NCBI GenBank assembly: GCA_902767025.1
Contig: CACXFZ010000078.1
Span: 1 to 14,456 of the forward strand
Length of the DNA stretch: 14,456 nt
DNA from: an uncultured Coriobacteriaceae bacterium
GTDB lineage: Bacteria; Actinomycetota; Coriobacteriia; Coriobacteriales; Eggerthellaceae
Direction of reading: 5' to 3'
Positions 6,096 to 12,195 of the stretch are shown one piece after another. Numbering within the stretch: the stretch's first letter is position 1; every line of letters starts with the position of its first letter. The translations under genes and the position numbers were made by a program. Below the pieces are notes generated by a model. The model saw nothing but the letters and a program-made list of their open reading frames with translations. It was not told where the DNA came from and searched no databases.

Positions 6096-6200
6096 GAGCC
6101 AAGAAAAGCGCACGAGCCCCTCATCTACCCTTCTGGCATAGAACAGGTATGATGGTTGGGTCAGAAGCACTTCCCTGCACACAACTCAGGAGGGCCCATC

Positions 6201-6575
6201 ATGAAGGCCAAGTTCATCCATCGCTGCACGCACGTCATCGACAAGGAAGCGAACATCGCGTTTTACGAGAAGGCGCTGGGATTCCACATCGTACGCGAAG
6301 TCGGACCCGAAGACGGGTCGTGGACCAACACGTACATGGCCAACGACGAGGCGCCGTTCGAAATCGAGCTCACCTGGAACCGTGGGCGCACCGAGCCGTA
6401 TGCGAACGCCGGCAAGGACGTGCACATCGCGTTCGCCGTGGATGACTACGACGCATACCACGCGCTGCACGAGGAAATGGGCTGCATCGTCCACGAGAAC
6501 CCGCGCATGGGGCTGTACTTCATCGCCGACCCCGAAGGCCAGTGGATCGAGATCCTGCCCGAAGACCGCCAGTAG
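6201..6575 (+). CDS. Glyoxalase I-like VOC-fold protein
   Basis: The protein has 124 residues, a single VOC domain made of two beta-alpha-beta-beta-beta units. The four metal ligands of E. coli GloA all have counterparts: His7, Glu56 (in EIELTWNRG), His75 (DVHIAF) and Glu117 (WIEILP). FYEKALGF (21-28) and ADPEGQWIE (109-117) are classic for the family. A complete ligand set supports a Ni/Co-type lactoylglutathione lyase-like activity removing methylglyoxal. However, many actinobacteria lack glutathione, so the co-substrate could be another thiol, and other VOC isomerase or lyase activities remain possible. The ATG at 6201 has AGGAGGG (6188-6194) at 6 bases, which decides it over an in-frame ATG at 6156. 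It is transcribed alone, convergent with the next gene at 44 bases. Confidence 0.88.
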   Translation: MKAKFIHRCTHVIDKEANIAFYEKALGFHIVREVGPEDGSWTNTYMANDEAPFEIELTWNRGRTEPYANAGKDVHIAFAVDDYDAYHALHEEMGCIVHENPRMGLYFIADPEGQWIEILPEDRQ

Positions 6576-6619
6576 GAATTTGAGCAGGGGCCTGGCGTCT
6601 GTTCAAAGCCGTGCCCTTG

Positions 6620-8491
6620 TCAGAGGGCGGAGAGGACGTCTGCGCGCTCCTCTTCGATAGCTTGGATGATTTCGGCTTTGTAGCTTTCGCGGTTCAGGGC
6701 CTCGTCGGCCTTGAGCCACCCGAAGTCGAGCGCCACCGTCACCGCCAGGCCCGCCGCGATGCCCGCGGCCGTGCCCGCGGGTCCCGCAGCGGTTCCGATC
6801 GCTCCCCCGATGGCCGCACCGGCCGCCGACTTCACGACCGTGCTGCCGACCTTCGACACGATGGTCTTGAAGAACTGCCTTTGCGCGATCTTGGACACCA
6901 GCTTCTTCGTCAGCACGCCGGCGCCCACGCCTGCGGCCATGCTCACGCCCCAACGCGCCGGCGCCTCGAGCAGCTTGTCGGCAGGCTCGAACGCCTCGAA
7001 CGAGATGTCGATGTCCGGCGCCTCCTCGACCTTGATCAGCCATGCGGGCGTGTCCGTGATCTCGAGCTTGTCCAACGCGCTTTGGAACTCCGACTTCAGC
7101 TCGTCGGTGCGCGCGGCATAGTCTTGCATCAGGGTGGCAAGCTGCGTGTCGTCCACGCCCTTTTCGAGCGTGGCGACCAGCTCGTCTTGCATGAACGCGC
7201 CCACCGATTCGTTGATCTTCTCTTCGATGTTGCCTTCGAGCACGCCCGACACCGAACCCTTGACGAATTCGAGCAGGCGCCCGTAGTCGGCAGGCAGGCT
7301 GTAGTACCAGTCCAGGTACGCGTCGACGTTGGCCAGGCGCGCGTCGTACGATGCGTTGATCAGCGGCACCAGCTCGTCCGCTGCCGCATCCGACAAATCC
7401 TGCGCCTTGCGCTTCGTCTGCTCGACCAGCTCGCGCGTTTCCTTTTCCTTGTAATAGGTGCCGTCGATCACGTACGCCACCACGTCCATCTGATCGCGGA
7501 TGAACGACTCCGCGGCAGCATGCTCGTCGGTCGCGACCGCCTGCGCCACCTTGCCGTCAACCGCCAGGAACGCCACCAGCAGGCACACGGGCAGCGCGGC
7601 CGCCAGGGCAACGTGGCGCATCATCGGCGCAGACCCGCCGGCCTGCTTGACCCCCGACGCAAGCGGCAGGAAGACCTTCTTCAGCTCGTCGAGCGGCAGC
7701 GCGCAGGTGCCCAGCAAGGTGGCGACGCCGAAGAGCGCCGATGCTATCAGGACGATGCGCCACGCAAGGTAGCCGGCAAAGGACACCTCGCTGGCACGCG
7801 AGACCCCGTAGGCGGTGGCACCGTCGAGGAAGGCCTGCAGCTTGCCAGCCTCGGACATGAGCGCCGACGGGGATTCGGCAAACGCCTGGGTGGTGGACAG
7901 GTACGCATCGCTCATGCTGCTGAACGCGGGTGCGGGCTGCAAGGCGTAGACCACGGCGGCCGCGGCGCACAGCAGAACGCCGGTGATCGCCGTGCTCCAG
8001 GCGACCTCCTTGGCCAGACGAAACGGCGGCTCGTACTCGCTGCCCACCTTGCGCTTGACGATCACGAGCACCGCCAGGTACACCGGGACGGCCAACACCA
8101 CCAGACACCATTCGGGCACGCCCCACTTGGGCATCTCGAGCATCAAGCCCGTGATCATGATTGCGGCCAGGACGAAGGAGGCGACGAGCGTGATCGCGCG
8201 GCCGTTGTTGAAGCGCGACAGCCAGCCGCCTTCCTTGAGCGTGAGCTGCTTGTGCGTTTTGCGGATGACCACGTAGTAGGCGATGCCGAGTGCGGAGGCG
8301 GCGGAGAGCACGGCAATGGCCAGTGCAACTGCCGGGGCCGGCAGAGCCGGGGCCACGCGTGCGAGCACGAACAGCACGACGACGAGCGCAACGGCTTTGA
8401 CCAGGTAGGCAACGCCTTCTTGGCCGAGGGCACGCTGCGAGCGCGTGCGGGACGGCGCGTCCTGTTCGTGTTCGTTGTCGGTTCGGTCCAT
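6620..8491 (-). CDS. Large polytopic membrane protein of unknown function
   Basis: The protein has 623 residues and I do not recognise its family. The N-terminal half holds about seven membrane segments (roughly 27-47, 53-76, 99-118, 127-145, 163-183, 242-264, 293-312). A long hydrophilic, helix-rich stretch (313-515) follows, carrying the aromatic motif YLDWYYSLPADYGR (392-405) and acidic heptad-like sequence. Then comes a glycine- and alanine-rich segment of glycine-zipper type (about 553-588) and a short charged tail (LKADEALNRESYKAEI, 593-608). This suggests a membrane-anchored protein with a large domain on one face and a re-inserting C-terminus. The start at 8491 has GAGGG three to four bases upstream, a weak site. 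It has an extended -10 (8570-8578) and seems to be transcribed on its own. Confidence 0.85.
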   Translation of the reverse strand: MDRTDNEHEQDAPSRTRSQRALGQEGVAYLVKAVALVVVLFVLARVAPALPAPAVALAIAVLSAASALGIAYYVVIRKTHKQLTLKEGGWLSRFNNGRAITLVASFVLAAIMITGLMLEMPKWGVPEWCLVVLAVPVYLAVLVIVKRKVGSEYEPPFRLAKEVAWSTAITGVLLCAAAAVVYALQPAPAFSSMSDAYLSTTQAFAESPSALMSEAGKLQAFLDGATAYGVSRASEVSFAGYLAWRIVLIASALFGVATLLGTCALPLDELKKVFLPLASGVKQAGGSAPMMRHVALAAALPVCLLVAFLAVDGKVAQAVATDEHAAAESFIRDQMDVVAYVIDGTYYKEKETRELVEQTKRKAQDLSDAAADELVPLINASYDARLANVDAYLDWYYSLPADYGRLLEFVKGSVSGVLEGNIEEKINESVGAFMQDELVATLEKGVDDTQLATLMQDYAARTDELKSEFQSALDKLEITDTPAWLIKVEEAPDIDISFEAFEPADKLLEAPARWGVSMAAGVGAGVLTKKLVSKIAQRQFFKTIVSKVGSTVVKSAAGAAIGGAIGTAAGPAGTAAGIAAGLAVTVALDFGWLKADEALNRESYKAEIIQAIEEERADVLSAL

Positions 8492-8569
8492 GTACCCTCG
8501 CTACGCCAACAGCGCTACGCGCAGACGGATCGGGCACGGCGGTCCGCATGCGAACCCCGTACTGGCTGC

Positions 8570-8578
8570 ATCATAGCA
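8570..8578 (-). promoter_or_regulatory. Extended -10 promoter of the large membrane protein gene
   Basis: On the minus strand TGCTATGAT is a match to the extended -10 pattern TGnTATnAT, about 79 bases before the ATG at 8491. No good -35 is seen, which is common with extended -10 promoters. Confidence 0.4.
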
Positions 8579-8631
8579 CCGCCGTATGCGCCCCTTGGGC
8601 CGGCATTCCGCATGACACCATCCTGCAACCT

Positions 8632-8657
8632 GGGCCAGGCCCCGAGCGCCTGGGCCC
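8632..8657 (-). terminator. GC-rich hairpin after the response regulator operon
   Basis: GGGCCAGGC (8632-8640) pairs with GCCTGGGCCC (8648-8657) with one bulged base and a 7-base loop, 22 bases beyond the response regulator stop. It has no T tract on either strand, so it may be a Rho-aided or RNA-stabilising structure rather than a classical terminator. Confidence 0.35.
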
Positions 8658-8679
8658 GCTCTGACCTGCGTACGACACC

Positions 8680-9486
8680 CTAGTCGTAAAACCCCTGCAC
8701 CAGGCCGCCCAACGTGGCCTCGCCGAACTCGTATTGGCTCATGTACTCGCCCTGAAACAGATGCTGGGCGTGCTCGTCGCCGTCCAGATACGCGTAGTAG
8801 TCGCACTCGACCGCGTCCTTGTTGATGGCCAGTCCGCCGCGTGCGCGCACCAGCGCATCGCCCACACCCAGCTTGGTGAACGTCGTCTGCAGATCCGAGA
8901 TGAACACGCGCAGCTGGTTGCCGTAGGTGTTGTCGAATGGCGCGTCCGGCCACAGGGCGGCGACCATCTGCTCGGTGCTGCACATGGCCCCGTTGCGGTC
9001 GATCAGGTAGGCCAGCAGCATCTTGGTCTTCGTGCGCTTGAAGGCCAGGGGCTTGTGGTCACACCAGGCCTCGAAGAACCCGAAGCATTGCACCTTCAGG
9101 CGCTTCCCGCCCGCCTCTTCCGGAGCCGAATCGTGGTAGCGCAGGTTGCCCAGGGCCGCGCGCAGCTGGTCTTCGGTGACGGGCTTGAGCAAATACCCGC
9201 TCGCGAACAGCCCGAACGCCTGCATCGCGTAATCGGAATGCCCCGTGGCGAACACGATGTTCGCATGCGGCTGGATGACCTTGAGCTGCTCGGCCACTTC
9301 CAAGCCGGTCATCTCGGGCATTTCAACATCGAGGAAGAACACGTCGTAGGTTTGCCGGCACGCCATCTGCAGCGCCTCGGCGCCCGACGTGGTGCCGTCG
9401 TGGCACCCTGCGGGATCGATGCGTTCCAGCAAGGCCGTCAGCGACGTGACGATGGTGGGGTTGTCGTCCACGCTCAGAGTGATCAT
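8680..9486 (-). CDS. Response regulator with SARP-like winged-helix output domain
   Basis: The protein has 268 residues. The receiver domain (1-117) has the acidic pair Asp7-Asp8, phosphoacceptor Asp53 (FFLDVEMPEM), Thr81 and Lys101 (LLKP). The output domain (about 128-235) has the SARP/OmpR-like winged-helix pattern: FKRTKTKMLLAYLIDRNGA (149-167), a helix ending ALWPDAP, LRVFISDLQTTFTKLG (192-207) and a terminal hairpin with CDYYAYL. There is no LytTR domain, although LytS-type kinases often pair with LytTR regulators. The ATG at 9486 overlaps the kinase stop by ATGA, with AGGAAA (9493-9498) upstream, so the two are translationally coupled. It is the last gene of the three-gene operon. Its targets are unknown; self-regulation of the operon or control of a nearby gene is plausible but not shown. 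Confidence 0.92.
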   Translation of the reverse strand: MITLSVDDNPTIVTSLTALLERIDPAGCHDGTTSGAEALQMACRQTYDVFFLDVEMPEMTGLEVAEQLKVIQPHANIVFATGHSDYAMQAFGLFASGYLLKPVTEDQLRAALGNLRYHDSAPEEAGGKRLKVQCFGFFEAWCDHKPLAFKRTKTKMLLAYLIDRNGAMCSTEQMVAALWPDAPFDNTYGNQLRVFISDLQTTFTKLGVGDALVRARGGLAINKDAVECDYYAYLDGDEHAQHLFQGEYMSQYEFGEATLGGLVQGFYD

Positions 9487-10568
9487 GGCTGGTTTCCTGA
9501 CTGCTTAGCCGAGGGCACTTCGCACGGCAGCAGCACGACGATGCGCGTGCCATGCTCGTCCGATGTCTTGTGAAGCGAGCCCCCGCATTGCGTTTCCAAT
9601 CGCTCTTGCACGTATTCAAGGCTGTGCTGTGCGTGGTCCTTCTGCTGCTGCGACAAGCCCTCCTGGGAATCCTGCCCGTTGTCCTCGACGACGATGCGCA
9701 CGAAATCGCCGTGCAGCTCGGTCGACAGGATGACCATGCAACCGTCGCGGCGCGCGCGGATGTCGTAGGCCACCGCGTGCTCGACCAGAGGCTGGATGGA
9801 CAGGGCCGGAACCATGAAGTTGACCACCTGCAGGTCGTAGACGACTTCGAAGGGCAGCGCCGAGTTCATCTGCGCAAGTGCCACGTACTCCTCGACGTGC
9901 TCCAGCTCGCGCTCGAACGGCACCAGCTCGCTGGCCCCCAGCCCTTCGATGTTCTTGCGCAAGTACCCCGAGAGGTTCTCCACACCTTCGGCGGCCTTGG
10001 CGGGGTCGATGTCGCACAGTCCGTGAATGGTGGCAAGCGAATTGAACAGGAAGTGCGGGCGCATCTGCTCCTGGAGCAGCACCACGTGGCGCTGCGCGGC
10101 TTGATTGCCGCTTGCAGTGCCGCTTTGCTCGATCTCGTATTGGTAGAAGAAGAACGTGATCAGCAGCGATATCGTGCTTGCCGCAGACGCCAGCGCCAGG
10201 TCTCCTACGATGGTGTAGCCCAGCCCCGCAAGCCAGTAGGGAACGAGCGACACGACAAGCATGCTCCAGGGGACGGACGTGCGCCCCAGCAGGTTGCTGA
10301 ACAGGTACGACGCCACCATCACCACGGCCGCCACCACGGCGAAGAGCAGCGCCGCCGCATGGATCATCGGCTCTTGCAGCCGGCTGGAACCGCCCTCGTA
10401 GAGCAGCGCCAGGATGAACAGCGAGCACGAGCACATGAGCAGGATCGCCGAGACGAGCACCACGCTGAGCCGTGCGTCGGAGCGCTTCTGCAGCGCCACG
10501 AACAGGATGACGACCACCAGCACGCACAAGCATACGGCCTGATGCCCTATCGTGAACGCCGCGCTCAT
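9483..10568 (-). CDS. LytS/YehU-type membrane sensor histidine kinase
   Basis: The protein has 361 residues with about five membrane segments (9-27, 35-57, 70-92, 100-121, 124-143). The His_kinase box QEQMRPHFLFNSLATIHGL (167-185) follows, with phosphoacceptor His172, and the C-terminus is an HATPase_c domain. The ATP-site motifs are divergent: the usual ENA of the N box reads EHA (263-265), KHG reads AYD, and the DNGxG box reads DNGQD (297-301). There is no separate periplasmic or GAF/PAS sensor domain, so sensing is likely through the membrane part or the partner membrane protein. The ATG at 10568 overlaps the upstream stop (ATGA), with GGAG (10577-10580) 8 bases before; the frame is open further upstream, but that sequence is shadow of the preceding gene. 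The kinase presumably phosphorylates Asp53 of the next gene's product. Confidence 0.9.
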   Translation of the reverse strand: MSAAFTIGHQAVCLCVLVVVILFVALQKRSDARLSVVLVSAILLMCSCSLFILALLYEGGSSRLQEPMIHAAALLFAVVAAVVMVASYLFSNLLGRTSVPWSMLVVSLVPYWLAGLGYTIVGDLALASAASTISLLITFFFYQYEIEQSGTASGNQAAQRHVVLLQEQMRPHFLFNSLATIHGLCDIDPAKAAEGVENLSGYLRKNIEGLGASELVPFERELEHVEEYVALAQMNSALPFEVVYDLQVVNFMVPALSIQPLVEHAVAYDIRARRDGCMVILSTELHGDFVRIVVEDNGQDSQEGLSQQQKDHAQHSLEYVQERLETQCGGSLHKTSDEHGTRIVVLLPCEVPSAKQSGNQP

Positions 10569-11365
10569 GACGACAGCTCCCGAAGCGCCTCGTACGTGCG
10601 CCCGATCCCCCGCGCCGACCAGGCCCACAGCACCAGGTAGGCTATAGCGACGCAGGCAACGAGGGCGAGCAAGACTGCCCATTGTCCCAGGCCGAGCGCA
10701 AGCGCAAACGTGGCGCCGAATGCAAGGTCGTCGAACAGCGCGTTGCCGCCGGGCAGGGCCAGCACGAGCGCGAGCGCAACACCCAGACATGCGAAGGCGA
10801 GCAGCACCGAGGCAAGCGTGAAACGCGACCCCGCGCGGCGGGTCTTCTTCGCCAGCTCGTACAGGCCGAACGAATCCAACACCGACGCGCATCCGTGCAG
10901 GATGGTGCGGTTGCCCAGCGCCAGCAGCACGGGCTTGGCCACCAAGTCCAAGACCACCAGCGAGGAGAACAGCAGCGAGGTCGCGAAGTTCGTGTACATC
11001 GCCTCGAGCGCAATGGCGCCGTTGCCGCTTGCCACGATGCCGTCCAGCACGAACGATACGGCGGCGGCGATGATGAGCACGATGTAGACGAGGCGGGCGT
11101 CGGCAAACTCGTCGCGCACGCCGATGAGCCTGGTCAAGAACACGATCACCAGCACCTGGGCCAGCAGGCGCAGAACGCGCAGGGTCCATATCACGTACGA
11201 CGCCGTCAGCGTCCGCCCGAGCAGGTCGGGCACGTCGCCCGTGGCCAGGGCGAAGGCTGCCAGCACTGCACCGACGCCGACGATCTCGGCGACGAGCGCA
11301 CCCCAATGAAAGGCGATCGCCTGGCCTGTGCGCTTCACTGCATCGATGTCGATTCGGGCATCCAC
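10565..11365 (-). CDS. Polytopic membrane protein, first gene of the sensor operon
   Basis: This 266-residue protein has about seven hydrophobic segments (roughly 22-42, 57-80, 92-112, 126-150, 183-204, 214-232, 233-250) with short loops and no recognised motif. The start is GTG at 11365, supported by AGGAAG 7 bases upstream; no ATG fits the frame as well. The stop overlaps the kinase start by 4 bases, so it is expected to be made together with the kinase. It could be an accessory sensor, a transporter-like input module or the target of the system. Many LytS-type systems work with an unrelated membrane partner, but I cannot name this family. Confidence 0.85.
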   Translation of the reverse strand: MDARIDIDAVKRTGQAIAFHWGALVAEIVGVGAVLAAFALATGDVPDLLGRTLTASYVIWTLRVLRLLAQVLVIVFLTRLIGVRDEFADARLVYIVLIIAAAVSFVLDGIVASGNGAIALEAMYTNFATSLLFSSLVVLDLVAKPVLLALGNRTILHGCASVLDSFGLYELAKKTRRAGSRFTLASVLLAFACLGVALALVLALPGGNALFDDLAFGATFALALGLGQWAVLLALVACVAIAYLVLWAWSARGIGRTYEALRELSS

Positions 11366-11412
11366 GGTTTGTCTTCCTGCGCGTGCAAAACGTGCTCGAT
11401 GGGTCTAGTTGT

Positions 11413-11440
11413 ATGTTACCTGTTTGACTGCGCACGGCAA
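11413..11440 (-). promoter_or_regulatory. Promoter of the three-gene sensor operon
   Basis: On the minus strand TTGCCG (11435-11440) and TAACAT (11413-11418) are 16 bases apart. The expected transcript begins about 40 bases before the GTG at 11365. The match is moderate. Confidence 0.45.
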
Positions 11441-11488
11441 ATGCGTCCGCATGCGGCAGGCGGCCTTCCGGAAAAAAATTCCCGCGTT

Positions 11489-11504
11489 GCGAAAAGTGTT
11501 TCGC
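11489..11504. promoter_or_regulatory. Perfect inverted repeat in the divergent intergenic region
   Basis: GCGAAA-AGTG-TTTCGC is a 6+4+6 perfect inverted repeat located between the divergent sensor operon and the four-TM protein gene. It could be an operator for either; no partner promoter can be placed confidently for the plus-strand gene. Just upstream, 11466-11482 is a small A-rich palindromic stretch (TTCCGGAA, then a run of A and TTCC). Confidence 0.35.
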
Positions 11505-11596
11505 TGTTGTTGCGCTTCGTTTCGTATGCTTGCGCCAGCGTTAATGGCAAAGGCCATCATTTCAGACAACGTATAGGCATAGAGAAAGGAAGAATC

Positions 11597-12061
11597 ATGG
11601 AGCGTAGCGGTAGTCAGAAGTTCTTGCTGGTCATCTCGATTCTCGACATCATCGTCGGCATTCTGGGCCTGATCGGCGCCATCATGTTCATCACGCTGGG
11701 CGCAGGCACCAACATCGCAGAAGTCGCGGACCCGGCTTCGATGGCGGAAGCCGGCATCACGGCATCCGATGCTAGCGCCGCGGCAGGCGTGATGGGCATC
11801 GTGGGCATCGTCGCCCTGTTCTCCGGCGCACTCTGCCTGCTCCAGGGCATCCTGGGCGTGCGCGCCGCCAACGACAACCAGAAGATCATGCCCGTGTGGG
11901 TGATCGCCCTGATCGGCCTGATCTGCGCCGCCGTCGGCATCATCATGGGCCTCATCGACGGCTCGTTCGGCACGCAGGCCTGGTCGCTGGTCGGATCGTT
12001 GGCTGGCTCGCTGCTGATGTTCTGGGTTGCCAACAACATCAAGAGGGAGGCTGGCAAGTAA
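11597..12061 (+). CDS. Small four-TM membrane protein of unknown function
   Basis: This 154-residue protein has four clear membrane segments (about 8-34, 64-89, 98-120, 127-146). A short loop around 36-62, rich in Ala, Asp and Ser, lies between the first and second, and the tail is positively charged (NNIKREAGK). No family is recognised; the layout is like the many four-helix membrane proteins of gut actinobacteria. The ATG at 11597 has AAAGGA (11585-11590) 6 bases before. It is divergent from the sensor operon and followed by a strong terminator, so it forms a single-gene unit. Being opposite the response regulator operon makes it a candidate target of that system, by position only. Confidence 0.82.
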   Translation: MERSGSQKFLLVISILDIIVGILGLIGAIMFITLGAGTNIAEVADPASMAEAGITASDASAAAGVMGIVGIVALFSGALCLLQGILGVRAANDNQKIMPVWVIALIGLICAAVGIIMGLIDGSFGTQAWSLVGSLAGSLLMFWVANNIKREAGK

Positions 12062-12102
12062 GGTTTTCGAGGAACCTCATCCTCGAGCAAGCACATGGCC
12101 CT

Positions 12103-12132
12103 GAAGAAAGCCCCCAACCGGGGGCTTTCTTC
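12103..12132. terminator. Perfect 13-bp hairpin terminator between convergent genes
   Basis: GAAGAAAGCCCCC (12103-12115) and GGGGGCTTTCTTC (12120-12132) pair perfectly around an AACC loop. The stem base is A-rich on one side and T-rich on the other, on both strands, so the structure can act in both directions: for the four-TM gene ending at 12061 and the ATPase gene ending at 12196. Confidence 0.88.
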
Positions 12133-12195
12133 TTCGTTGTCGCAACTCGATTTGCGCGGGGCAACGGACCGCCTTGGATCGAGCGCGCGGCGTTG

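Larger units (their letters stand above)
5894..6200. other. Long non-coding gap containing the inverted-repeat element
   Basis: These 307 bases between two plus-strand genes contain a weak hairpin near the upstream stop, the inverted-repeat element (5925-6095), a third degenerate motif copy (6093-6107) and a possible -10 TATGAT (6148-6153) about 47 bases before the VOC gene. No protein-coding frame with a ribosome site is seen apart from in-frame upstream ATGs of the VOC gene, which lack support. Confidence 0.7.

Noticed and set aside
5925..6107. CRISPR-like repeats in the AT-rich gap
   Set aside because: There are only two long copies, in inverted rather than direct orientation, with no regular spacers and no cas genes.
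6611..8683. 690-codon plus-strand open frame opposite the large membrane protein
   Set aside because: Antisense-type composition (His/Arg/Gln-rich), no start signal; the minus-strand frame encodes convincing membrane segments.
10569..11435. N-terminal extension of the kinase frame up to 11435
   Set aside because: It overlaps the well-supported membrane protein gene out of frame and has biased Arg/Gly composition; the ATGA overlap with GGAG upstream supports the start at 10568.
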